A DNA stretch of 64,000 bases. It comes from CAJJBL01 sp964519035. GTDB taxonomy: Bacteria > Pseudomonadota > Alphaproteobacteria > Puniceispirillales > Marisalimonadaceae. The notes under the pieces are model-generated. The model did no database searches. It was not told the DNA's origin and saw only the letters and a program-made list of their open reading frames with translations. Below, in pieces: positions 9,886-18,322 of the stretch. A program made the translations under genes and the position numbers. The stretch covers positions 1 through 64,000 of the forward strand of contig CAZFKZ010000004.1 of the NCBI GenBank assembly GCA_964519035.1, given 5' to 3'. Each line of letters opens with the position of its first letter. Positions within the stretch are counted from its first letter, which is position 1.

Positions 9886-11037
9886 ATGATTAAAAATAAA
9901 TATACTATAGCCCAAATTTTACCAGCTTTAAATACTGGTGGTGTTGAACGAGGAGTTATAGAAGTTTCAAAATCATTAGTGGATAATAATTTTAAATCTA
10001 TAGTAATTTCCTCAGGTGGACATATGGAAACTCAGCTTAAAAGAACTGGTTCAATCCATTATACACTTGATGTAAACTCTAAAAATCCCATGAAATGGCG
10101 TAAAATTAGGAAAAAACTAAAATTTATTCTAGAAAAAGAAAAAGTAGATTTAATTCATTTTTGTTCTAGAGCGCCAGCATGGATAGGTTTTCCATTAGGG
10201 AAAATATTAGATATTCCTGTAATTACTTCTGTGCATATGAGATTTAGGAAATCAAATTACTTTAAAAAAATATATAATAGTATTCTTACTAGAGGTGATG
10301 CCATTATTGCAATTTCTAACCATATAGAAATGAGTATAAAAAGTATTTTTCCAAAAGTTAGTAACAAAATTAAACTAATTCATAGAGGAGTTGACTTAAA
10401 TTTATTTGACGCAAATAAAATAAAGCCTGCAAGAATTATTGCTCAATCTAAATTAATAGGTATCAAGGATAGCATCCCTGTTATTGTCATGGCAGCTCGA
10501 CCAGCACTATGGAAAGGTTACTTAGTATTATTTGAGGCTTTATCCAAAGTTAAAAACAATTTCCAGTGCGTCTTAATTGGAGCAGCTGACGGCAATCAAA
10601 AATTTCAACAGCAATTAATTAACAGGATTATAAAATTTAATTTAGAAGGTAAAATAAAACTAGTTAAGTCATCAAGGGATATACAAGCAGCTATGATATT
10701 GGGTGACATAGTCGTAATGCCTTCAGTGACGCCAGAACCTTTTGGTAGAATTATTGTTGAGGCCCAAGCACTTGGTAAAATACCTATAGCATTTGATCAC
10801 GGAGGAGCGTCAGAGACTATCATAGATGGTAAAACAGGTTTTTTAGCAGAAGCAAATAATGCCTCCAGTTTAGCTGAAAAAATATCATTTGCTTTGTCAT
10901 TAAAGGATTCTAAAAGACAAAAAATGGGAGAATATAGTAAAAAATTTGTTTCCAAGAATTTTAGTCATGATAGAATGTGTAATCTTACGATATCTTTATA
11001 TAAGCAATGTCTTGCTGAACATAAAAGAAAAAGTTAA
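9886..11037 (+). CDS. Glycosyltransferase family 4 protein
   Basis: This 383-residue GT-B glycosyltransferase begins with the N-terminal acceptor-domain motif LNTGGVERGV (residues 15-24). The C-terminal nucleotide-sugar domain has AARPALWKG and the family E-x7-E motif in EPFGRIIVEAQ, followed by DHGGASETI. Such enzymes transfer sugars in lipopolysaccharide or capsule assembly; the donor and acceptor are unknown. It stands alone, with no other polysaccharide genes beside it, and is followed by thrS after 41 bp. In alphaproteobacteria isolated GT4 genes of this type often act in LPS core synthesis, which is only an inference here. Confidence 0.9.
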   Translation: MIKNKYTIAQILPALNTGGVERGVIEVSKSLVDNNFKSIVISSGGHMETQLKRTGSIHYTLDVNSKNPMKWRKIRKKLKFILEKEKVDLIHFCSRAPAWIGFPLGKILDIPVITSVHMRFRKSNYFKKIYNSILTRGDAIIAISNHIEMSIKSIFPKVSNKIKLIHRGVDLNLFDANKIKPARIIAQSKLIGIKDSIPVIVMAARPALWKGYLVLFEALSKVKNNFQCVLIGAADGNQKFQQQLINRIIKFNLEGKIKLVKSSRDIQAAMILGDIVVMPSVTPEPFGRIIVEAQALGKIPIAFDHGGASETIIDGKTGFLAEANNASSLAEKISFALSLKDSKRQKMGEYSKKFVSKNFSHDRMCNLTISLYKQCLAEHKRKS

Positions 11038-11078
11038 ATTAGCTAAAGTTAACCTAAATTAAATTAGAATATAAAATA

Positions 11079-13001
11079 ATGTTTATAATTACTCTCCCAA
11101 ATAATGATACCATAGAATATGACAAACCAATCACACCTATGCAAATAGCAACTAAGATTTCAAAAAACTTAGCTTCTGAGGCCTTTGTCTCAATGGTTAA
11201 TGGAGAGTTATGGGACCTTGAGCGAATTATTAAAAAAGATAGTAAAGTTTCTATATTAACAAAAAAAAATAATGAAGTACTTGATGTAATTAGGCACGAT
11301 GCTGCCCATATCATGGCTGAAGCAGTTTTGGAACTATACCCTGAAACTCAGGTTACAATTGGTCCTTCTATTGAAAATGGGTTTTATTATGATTTTTATA
11401 GAGAAAAATCATTTTCTATGATTGATTTAGAATTAATTGAAAAAAGAATGCATGAAATAGTTGATAAAGATGAAAAAATTAAGAGAGAGGTTTGGTCGAG
11501 AGATGAAGCATTATCTTTTTTTAAAAAAAATAATGAACAATTTAAAGTTGAATTAGTTAATGCAATTCCTGACGATGAATTGCTTTCATTTTACAGACAA
11601 GGCAACTTTGTTGATCTTTGTAGAGGGCCACATTCTCCTTCTACAAAAAAGGTTGGGCATGCATTTAAATTAACAAAGTTAGCAGGTTCATATTGGAGAG
11701 GTGATAGCAATAAACAGGTTTTACAAAGAATTTATGGCACAGCTTTTTTAAATGAAAAGGATCTTAATAATTATCTTTTAATGATTGAAGAAGCGGAAAA
11801 AAGAGATCATAGAAAATTAGGAAAACAATTAGATCTTTTTCACCTTCAAGAAGAAGCTATTGGATCAGTTTTTTGGCATAAAAAAGGTTGGACTATTTAT
11901 CTTGCCGTAGAAGCGTATATGAGACGAAAATTACAACATTCTAATTATGAGGAAGTTAAAACTCCTCAAATTATTGACAGAGCACTTTGGGAAAAATCAG
12001 GTCATTGGGATAAATTCAAAGAACATATGTTTATGGCTAAAGGAGATGACGAAAAGGTTCTGGCTTTGAAACCAATGAATTGTCCTGGTCACGTTCAAAT
12101 TTACAAACAAGGATTAAAATCTTATAAGGATTTACCTATTAGGATGGCAGAGTTTGGTTCTTGTCACAGAAACGAACCTTCTGGTGCTTTACATGGTATT
12201 ATGAGGGTAAGGCAGTTCACTCAGGATGATGCTCATATATTCTGCACAGATACACAAATAACTTCAGAGTGTGTTATTTTTTGTGAATTATTACAGGAAA
12301 TTTATAAAGATTTTGGATTTAAGAACTTAAAAGTAAAATTCTCGGATAGACCCGAAATTCGCGCTGGAGACGATAAAACTTGGGATAAAGCTGAAGAAGC
12401 TCTATTGGTTGCTGTTAAAGCAGCAAAGATAGATTATACTCTTAATCCGGGTGAAGGTGCTTTTTATGGTCCAAAATTAGAATTTGTCCTAACAGATGCA
12501 ATAGGAAGAGACTGGCAATGTGGAACTCTTCAGGTAGATTTTGTACTTCCTGCTCGTTTAGGTGCAACTTATATTGATGAAGTTGGACAAAAAAAAGAAC
12601 CTGTTATGCTACATAGGGCTATACTAGGCTCACTAGAGAGGTGGATAGGAATTTTAATAGAACAGTATTCAGGAAGAATGCCTTTATGGTTATCGCCAGT
12701 CCAAGTTCAGATATGTTCCATTGTAGATGAAACAAATGATTATATCTTTTCAATAAAAGAAAAATTAGATAAAGCTGCAATAAGAAATGAAATTGATATT
12801 AGAAATGAAAAAATTGGTTATAAAATAAGAGAGCATTCTAATAATGCTATACCAATAATTGTTGTTATTGGTAAAATGGAAAAAGAAAATTCTACTGTCG
12901 CCATCAGATATTTAGGATCTAATAAACAAGAAATTTTGAAATTAAGTGATTTTGTTGAAGGTCTTGTTACAAAATGTTTGCCACCTGATTTAGCTAAATA
13001 G
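11079..13001 (+). CDS. thrS: Threonyl-tRNA synthetase
   Basis: The 640-residue length is standard for bacterial ThrRS. It has an N-terminal TGS domain (residues 1-60) and an editing domain with HDAAH at residues 73-77, which removes Ser mischarged to tRNA-Thr. The class II catalytic core contains the zinc-site cysteine in PMNCPGH, motif 2 (CHRNEPSGALHGIMRVRQF) and motif 3 (HRAILGSLERW), and the C-terminus is an anticodon-binding domain. It begins the translation cluster thrS-infC-rpmI-rplT-pheS-pheT. No operator-like leader could be fitted into the 41-bp gap upstream. A tRNA-Thr gene lies about 5 kb downstream. Confidence 0.98.
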   Translation: MFIITLPNNDTIEYDKPITPMQIATKISKNLASEAFVSMVNGELWDLERIIKKDSKVSILTKKNNEVLDVIRHDAAHIMAEAVLELYPETQVTIGPSIENGFYYDFYREKSFSMIDLELIEKRMHEIVDKDEKIKREVWSRDEALSFFKKNNEQFKVELVNAIPDDELLSFYRQGNFVDLCRGPHSPSTKKVGHAFKLTKLAGSYWRGDSNKQVLQRIYGTAFLNEKDLNNYLLMIEEAEKRDHRKLGKQLDLFHLQEEAIGSVFWHKKGWTIYLAVEAYMRRKLQHSNYEEVKTPQIIDRALWEKSGHWDKFKEHMFMAKGDDEKVLALKPMNCPGHVQIYKQGLKSYKDLPIRMAEFGSCHRNEPSGALHGIMRVRQFTQDDAHIFCTDTQITSECVIFCELLQEIYKDFGFKNLKVKFSDRPEIRAGDDKTWDKAEEALLVAVKAAKIDYTLNPGEGAFYGPKLEFVLTDAIGRDWQCGTLQVDFVLPARLGATYIDEVGQKKEPVMLHRAILGSLERWIGILIEQYSGRMPLWLSPVQVQICSIVDETNDYIFSIKEKLDKAAIRNEIDIRNEKIGYKIREHSNNAIPIIVVIGKMEKENSTVAIRYLGSNKQEILKLSDFVEGLVTKCLPPDLAK

Positions 13002-13129
13002 TTAAAATATGATTTGTATTTTATATAATTGTAAAATTTTTTAGAGTTTTAAAAAAAAGTTATTAACAAATAAATGTAAATTAGTGTATTAATATTTTCT
13101 ATTAATAATAACAAACAGGAGAATTTCAT

Positions 13130-13663
13130 ATAGTAGGTTTAAATAATAGCCCGCCCACACAAGCGGGACCACGAATTAATGAGGCTATTAATGCTGAAAA
13201 TATAAGATGTATAGGCGCTGATGGAGAACAATTAGGAGTTCTTTCTTTAAATGAAGCATTAAATGCTGCATTAAGTTTAGGATTGGATCTAGTCGAGATT
13301 CAGCCAAATGTAGACCCACCAGTTTGTAAAATACTAGATTACGGTAAATATAAGTATGAAGCGCAAAAAAGAAAAAATGAAGCTAAAAAAAAGCAGAAAG
13401 TTATAGAAGTAAAAGAAATAAAGCTTAGACCAAATATAGATATAAATGATTTTACTATTAAGATGAAACAAGTAAAAAAGTTTATTGATAATGGTGATAA
13501 AGTAAAAATAACATTAAGGTTTAGAGGAAGAGAAATGGCTCATCAAGGCTTGGGTGCAACTGTTCTTGATAGAGTTAAAGAAAATACAGAAGAATTATGT
13601 AAAATTGAAGCAATGCCTAAATTAGAAGGTAGACAAATGGTCATGGTTTTAGCACCTAAGTAA
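13130..13663 (+). CDS. infC: Translation initiation factor IF-3 with a non-canonical AUA start
   Basis: IF-3 keeps the 30S subunit free of 50S and discriminates start codons. The frame is open back to a stop at 13109-13111 but has no ATG, GTG or TTG before a TTG at 13283, which would delete the N-terminal third. An AGGAG at 13117-13121 sits 8 bases before ATA at 13130. Starting there gives 177 residues, matching the usual length near 180, and restores the N-terminal domain (GPRINEAINAENIR..). Known biology: infC uses rare start codons (AUU in E. coli) so that IF-3 represses its own translation. An all-A/U stem (TATTAATA twice, 13087-13107) precedes the ribosome-binding site. Confidence 0.93.
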   Translation: MVGLNNSPPTQAGPRINEAINAENIRCIGADGEQLGVLSLNEALNAALSLGLDLVEIQPNVDPPVCKILDYGKYKYEAQKRKNEAKKKQKVIEVKEIKLRPNIDINDFTIKMKQVKKFIDNGDKVKITLRFRGREMAHQGLGATVLDRVKENTEELCKIEAMPKLEGRQMVMVLAPK

Positions 13664-13767
13664 ATATACCACTAATTTTAGTGAAATATAGTTTTTTGGT
13701 GTTGAAAAATTGTCAATGGTTATGTATAAGCTTTTTAACAAATACTTATTAATTAGAAGAGATAGAA

Positions 13768-13965
13768 ATGCCTAAGTTAAAAACTAAAAGTGGTGCAAAA
13801 AAACGTTTTAGTCTTACCGCAAAAGGAAAAGTTAAGGGTAGCCCCGCTTTCTTAAGTCATAACCTGCGTAAACGATCTCAAAAAATGAAAAGACAAGCAC
13901 GTGGAACAATGATATTAAGTGATTGTGATGCTAGAATAGTTAAGCAATTTATCCCATACGCCTAA
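13768..13965 (+). CDS. rpmI: Ribosomal protein bL35
   Basis: This 65-residue basic protein has the bL35 pattern MPKLKTKSGAKKRF at the N-terminus and a C-terminal RLIKQFIPYA-like end (IVKQFIPYA). It is a structural component of the 50S subunit. It follows infC by 104 bp and precedes rplT by 17 bp, the universally conserved infC-rpmI-rplT order. In other bacteria L20 controls this operon through its mRNA leader; no such structure was proven here. Confidence 0.98.
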   Translation: MPKLKTKSGAKKRFSLTAKGKVKGSPAFLSHNLRKRSQKMKRQARGTMILSDCDARIVKQFIPYA

Positions 13966-13982
13966 ATTAAGGAGACATTAAA

Positions 13983-14339
13983 GTGGCTAGAGTAAAAAGA
14001 GGTGTAACAACCCATGCTAGGCATCAAAAAGTTATTAAAGCCGCTAAAGGTTACTATGGTGCTCGTAAAAATATATTTACTGTTGCTACTCAAGCTGTAG
14101 AAAAAGCTAGCCAATATTCTTACAGGGATAGAAGAAACAAAAAACGTACATTCAGAGGTCTTTGGATTCAAAGAATAAATGCTGGTTCACGTTTGTACGG
14201 TTTAACCTACTCTAGATTTATGAATGGATTAAAACTTGCAGGAATTGAGGTTGATAGAAAAATACTAGCTGATATTGCTGTATACGACCCTTCAGCATTT
14301 GAAGGGTTAGTTTCTAAAGCAAAAGCTGCTACCGTTTAA
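13983..14339 (+). CDS. rplT: Ribosomal protein bL20
   Basis: This 118-residue 50S protein is needed early in large-subunit assembly. The start is GTG at 13983, preceded by AAGGAG at 13969-13974, giving MARVKRGVTTHARH, the standard bL20 N-terminus. The conserved AAKGYYGARKN and the C-terminal FEGLV segment are present. It forms one transcription unit with infC and rpmI and is followed by pheS after 66 bp. Confidence 0.98.
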   Translation: MARVKRGVTTHARHQKVIKAAKGYYGARKNIFTVATQAVEKASQYSYRDRRNKKRTFRGLWIQRINAGSRLYGLTYSRFMNGLKLAGIEVDRKILADIAVYDPSAFEGLVSKAKAATV

Positions 14340-14405
14340 GTCTGATAGTTTAAATCTTTATCGCTATTATGATATTATTGTCAATTTTCAGGTTTTAAAT
14401 TTCTT

Positions 14406-15521
14406 ATGGTTGATCAATTACAAGAAAAATTAATAAAGTTATCAGATGAAATTAGAGAGTTAATTTCAAAAGCTTCAGATTTAAAATCATTAGATGAAAT
14501 TAGAATCAATAGTCTTGGAAAAAAAGGTTCTATAACCTCTCATTTAAAAAATTTAAGAGATTATGACAATGATTCTAAAATACAAATTGGATCTCTTGTA
14601 AATAAAATCAAAACAAATATTAATGATTTAATTGAAAATAAAATTTTATCTTTTAAAAAAGATATTTTAGACCAAAGAATTAAAAATGATAAAATTGATG
14701 TTACTCTTACATCTCAAGATAGAGATTTAGGTACTTTACATCCCTTATCAAGAACTATAGATGAGTTATCAGCTATTTTCGCAGATATGGGATTTTCTAT
14801 AGTAGATGGTCCTGATATTGAAACAGATTATTACAACTTTACTGCATTGAATATTCCTCAAGAACATCCTGCGAGGCAAGAGCATGACACATTTTACTTA
14901 AAGCCAGATGAAGAGGGTAAGAGAAAAGTTTTAAGAACTCACACTAGTCCAGTTCAAATAAGAACAATGGAAAAACTCAAACTTAATGAATTTGACGAAA
15001 TTAGATACATAATACCCGGAAGAACTTATAGGTCTGATCATGACGCAACCCATTCACCAATGTTTCACCAGTGTGAAGGTTTAGTGTTGGGTAAAAATAT
15101 TAATATGGGCCACCTAAAAGGTTGTTTGATTGAATTTTGTCGTTCTTACTTTAATGAAAATGATTTACCTGTTCGCTTTAGACCAAGTTATTTTCCTTTT
15201 ACAGAACCTTCAGCAGAAGTTGATATAGGTTGCAGAAAAGAAAAAGATGGCAGTTTATCAATAGGTGAAGGTGAAGACTGGTTAGAAATTCTAGGTTCTG
15301 GAATGGTTCACCCTCGCGTTTTACAAGGAGTTGGAATTGATCCTAATATTTATCAAGGATTTGCTTTTGGCATGGGGTTAGAAAGATTAACAATGTTAAA
15401 ATATGGAATTCCAGATTTAAGACCATTTTATGATAGTGATTTAAGATGGTTAAAGCATTACGGTTTTATACCTGTTGATAATCCTAGTTTACATTCAGGC
15501 TTAAATGGAATTTTTTCATGA
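14406..15521 (+). CDS. pheS: Phenylalanyl-tRNA synthetase alpha subunit
   Basis: At 371 residues this is the catalytic subunit of the (alpha-beta)2 synthetase. It has an N-terminal coiled-coil arm (residues 1-90) and then the class II core. Diagnostic motifs are HPLSRTIDE, GPDIETDYYNFTALNIP with DTFYL, motif 2 region RTYRSDHDATHSPMFHQCEG, and motif 3 GFAFGMGLERLTMLKYGI. Its TGA stop overlaps the pheT ATG (ATGA at 15518-15521), so the two subunits are translationally coupled. Confidence 0.98.
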   Translation: MVDQLQEKLIKLSDEIRELISKASDLKSLDEIRINSLGKKGSITSHLKNLRDYDNDSKIQIGSLVNKIKTNINDLIENKILSFKKDILDQRIKNDKIDVTLTSQDRDLGTLHPLSRTIDELSAIFADMGFSIVDGPDIETDYYNFTALNIPQEHPARQEHDTFYLKPDEEGKRKVLRTHTSPVQIRTMEKLKLNEFDEIRYIIPGRTYRSDHDATHSPMFHQCEGLVLGKNINMGHLKGCLIEFCRSYFNENDLPVRFRPSYFPFTEPSAEVDIGCRKEKDGSLSIGEGEDWLEILGSGMVHPRVLQGVGIDPNIYQGFAFGMGLERLTMLKYGIPDLRPFYDSDLRWLKHYGFIPVDNPSLHSGLNGIFS

Positions 15522-17923
15522 AAATAACATGGAATTGGTTATGTGATCATTTAGACACTAAAGCTAATATTGATCAAATAGTAGATATTTTGCCTAAACT
15601 AGGTCTTGAAGTTGCATCTGTGTTTGATATTGCAGATCAACTTAAAGATTTTATTTCAGTCAAAGTAATAGAGGTAAATAAGCATCCAAATGCTGATAAG
15701 CTAAATATTTGCAAAGTTTTTGACGGGAATCAAAATATCCAAGTTATTTGTGGAGCTCATAATGTTAAATTGGGAATGGTAGGTGTATTTGCAAATATTA
15801 ATACATATGTTCCAGGCTTAGATTTAACTTTGAAAAAAGGTAATATCCGGGGAGAAGAATCCAATGGTATGTTGTGCTCCGAAAAAGAGCTAACTATATC
15901 AAATAACCATGAAGGTATTATAGAGTTACCTCAAGATACTAAACCAGGTATAAAAGTGGTTGATATACTTAATTTAAATGATCCTGTAATTGAAATTGAA
16001 ATAACACCTAATAGGGGTGATTGCCTAAGTGTTAGAGGCATTGCTAGAGACCTTGCTGCAACTGGTATTGGTAAATTAAAAAAACTAAATATTATAGAAG
16101 TTCAAGGTGAACATGAGAGTTTGATTAAATGGAAAGTGGACTTAAATCAAGATGATAACTATCTCTGTCCAAAAATTTTTGGTAGATCTTTTAAAAACTT
16201 AAATAATAATAATCAATCACCTTTATGGATGCAAAACAGGCTTTTAGCTGTTGAGCAAAGACCTATATCGTCTTTAGTTGATATAACCAACTATATTATG
16301 ATTGATATAGGTAGACCATTGCATGCATATGATATTGATAAAATAGATGGTAAATACCTTACTGTTAGAAAATCAAAACTTGGAGATAAATTTAAAGCTT
16401 TAAATGGCAAATCTTATGATTTAGATAATGAAATGCTAGTTATAGCCGATCAACAAGGGATTGATGATTTAGCTGGGATTATGGGTGGAGAAAGAACTGG
16501 TGTAAGTGAAAACACTACTAATATGTTCCTTGAAGCTGCTATTTTTGATCCTATCTCTGTTGCACAAACAGGAAGGAAATTAAATATAAATAGTGATGCA
16601 CGTTATAGATTTGAAAGAGGTATAGATTACGAATCACCTGAATCAGTTATGCACTATGCTGCTGAAATGGTTCAAAAAATGTGTGGCGGAACAATAAGTA
16701 AAATTGTTTCGCATGAAAAAGATCATAAAAATCAAATAATACATTTTAATACTGATAAAATATTAAAATTAAGTGGTGTTGTTGTTGAAAAAAAACACGC
16801 ATTAAATATTTTAGAAGTTTTAGGCTTTGTTGTGTCTAAAGTTAAAGATGATTGGAAGATAACTGTTCCTTCATGGAGATCGGATATTGATGGTGAAGCT
16901 GATATTGTTGAAGAAATAATAAGAGTTAATGGGTATTCATTAATACCAACGATTTCTTTACCTAGAAACAATTATATTGCAAAGCCTGCATTAAAATCTA
17001 AACATCGCCAAGTTTTTTTTGCTTCAAGAATACTTGCTAGCAGGGGTTACAATGAGGTAATTACATTTTCATTTTTAAATGCAGTTATGGCAGAACAGTT
17101 TAATGGAGGTCTTGACTCATTAAAATTAGTCAATCCAATTTCTTCAGAGCTAACAGATATGAGGCCTTCTATTCTTCCTAACTTAATACAAGCAGCTCAA
17201 AAAAATGTAAATAAAGGAATAGAGGATATATCCTTATTTGAGGCGGGCCCAATTTTTCTTGGTGATAATCCTAAGGATCAATTAAATTCTATTTCAGGGA
17301 TTCGTTTAGGAAATAGAATTAAACGTGATTGGAAAAATTCATCAGAATACTTTGATTTCTATGATATTAAATCTGATGTATTAGAAACTTTACATAGTAT
17401 TGGAGTTCCTAATAACAGTCTTAAAATTTACTCAGATACTCCAAGTTATTTCCATCCTGGAAGAAGTGCCACATTTAAAATTGGACCTAACCTTATTGCT
17501 AATTTTGGAGAAATACACCCAGAATTAAATGATTTCTATGGTTTTAGATTACCTATAATGGGATTTGAAATTTTTCCAGAAAATATTCCTATTCCTAGAA
17601 AAAACAAGACAGCTAGAACAATGTTGAACATCGCATCTCTACAACCAGTAACTCGAGAGTTTGCTTTTATTTTAGATGCTTTAATAGAAACTGAAAAATT
17701 AATTCAAGTAGCTAAGTCAGTTGATAAAAAACTAATATCTGATATAATTATATATGATATTTATAAGGGTGAAAGAATTCCTTTAGGTAAAAAATCTGTT
17801 GCGATGAAGGTTGTAATCCAACCAGATAAAGAAACCCTTACTGACAAAAATTTAGAACAAATAAGCTCTGACATAATAAAAATTGTAAATGAAAAACTGT
17901 CAGGAGTTTTAAGAGAAACATAA
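15518..17923 (+). CDS. pheT: Phenylalanyl-tRNA synthetase beta subunit
   Basis: This 801-residue subunit binds tRNA-Phe and edits Tyr-tRNA-Phe. The domains are a tRNA-binding OB fold (about residues 40-150; CGAHNV and GVRGEESNGMLCSE-type segments), B3/B4 editing domain, B5, a catalytically inactive class II core, and a C-terminal FDX-ACB anticodon domain (TREFAFI). It overlaps pheS by 4 bases. It is followed by an AT-rich inverted repeat and a tRNA-Thr gene on the opposite strand. Confidence 0.97.
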   Translation: MKITWNWLCDHLDTKANIDQIVDILPKLGLEVASVFDIADQLKDFISVKVIEVNKHPNADKLNICKVFDGNQNIQVICGAHNVKLGMVGVFANINTYVPGLDLTLKKGNIRGEESNGMLCSEKELTISNNHEGIIELPQDTKPGIKVVDILNLNDPVIEIEITPNRGDCLSVRGIARDLAATGIGKLKKLNIIEVQGEHESLIKWKVDLNQDDNYLCPKIFGRSFKNLNNNNQSPLWMQNRLLAVEQRPISSLVDITNYIMIDIGRPLHAYDIDKIDGKYLTVRKSKLGDKFKALNGKSYDLDNEMLVIADQQGIDDLAGIMGGERTGVSENTTNMFLEAAIFDPISVAQTGRKLNINSDARYRFERGIDYESPESVMHYAAEMVQKMCGGTISKIVSHEKDHKNQIIHFNTDKILKLSGVVVEKKHALNILEVLGFVVSKVKDDWKITVPSWRSDIDGEADIVEEIIRVNGYSLIPTISLPRNNYIAKPALKSKHRQVFFASRILASRGYNEVITFSFLNAVMAEQFNGGLDSLKLVNPISSELTDMRPSILPNLIQAAQKNVNKGIEDISLFEAGPIFLGDNPKDQLNSISGIRLGNRIKRDWKNSSEYFDFYDIKSDVLETLHSIGVPNNSLKIYSDTPSYFHPGRSATFKIGPNLIANFGEIHPELNDFYGFRLPIMGFEIFPENIPIPRKNKTARTMLNIASLQPVTREFAFILDALIETEKLIQVAKSVDKKLISDIIIYDIYKGERIPLGKKSVAMKVVIQPDKETLTDKNLEQISSDIIKIVNEKLSGVLRET

Positions 17924-17950
17924 CTTTAATAATGTAATTTAGATTAAAGT
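17923..17950. terminator. AT-rich inverted repeat between pheT and tRNA-Thr
   Basis: ACTTTAAT (17923-17930) and ATTAAAGT (17943-17950) form a perfect 8-bp inverted repeat around a 12-base loop, exactly between two convergent units. It could act as a weak bidirectional 3' end. The stem is poor in G/C and there is no long T-run, so the call is tentative. Confidence 0.3.
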
Positions 17951-18025
17951 GGTGCCGTCAACTGGATTTGAACCAGTGACCTCGTCATTACCAATGACGC
18001 GCTCTACCGCTGGAGCTATGACGGC
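17950..18025 (-). tRNA. tRNA-Thr (anticodon GGT)
   Basis: Reading the minus strand, the acceptor arm GCCGTCA pairs with TGACGGC. The D arm is GCTC/GAGC, and the anticodon stem CGTCA/TGACG encloses the loop TTGGTAA with anticodon GGT. The T arm is ACTGG/CCAGT with loop TTCAAAT. The discriminator is A and the CCA end is encoded. All four helices pair perfectly. It reads ACC and, by wobble, ACU codons. Confidence 0.97.
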
Positions 18026-18142
18026 TTAATTATTGTACCCACAATTTAATTAACTTTTTGTGTATGACAAGTTTTAATTTTAGTATATTTTGATAAATCT
18101 AAGTTTACTTGTCTCGATTAGAATAGATAATGGAAGTTTAAT

Positions 18143-18307
18143 ATGATAAATAAAGATATAAAATCAAACGCTTTATCTGCTTCATTGAAGAATAACTTAA
18201 AATTACGAAAAAAACAAATTTCTGAAAGAGATAAGAATGAAATTATTGGTAAACGTTTATCAAAAATTGGAGTATCAAGGCTTGAAACCAAAGATCAAAA
18301 CAAATAG
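18143..18307 (+). CDS. Small lysine/arginine-rich protein, function unknown
   Basis: A 54-residue frame lies in the gap between tRNA-Thr and murA, with ATG at 18143 and GGAAG 6 bases upstream. The protein is strongly basic in its middle (SLKNNLKLRKKQISERDKN) and has no membrane segment or cysteine. The L-x2-NL-x2-RK-x-Q pattern resembles short uncharacterised proteins encoded in many alphaproteobacteria, a comparison made from memory only. It ends 15 bp before murA, so it may be co-transcribed with it. A nucleic-acid-binding role is possible from charge alone and is not shown. Confidence 0.6.
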   Translation: MINKDIKSNALSASLKNNLKLRKKQISERDKNEIIGKRLSKIGVSRLETKDQNK

Positions 18308-18322
18308 TTATATTTTTTGGAT

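Noticed and set aside
11038..11078. T-box or threonine-sensing leader before thrS
   Set aside because: The gap is only 41 bases and shows no tRNA-like specifier structure.
13670..13683. CACTAATTTTAGTG inverted repeat after infC
   Set aside because: The stem closes on a 2-base centre and has no adjacent T-run at terminator distance, so it is probably incidental.
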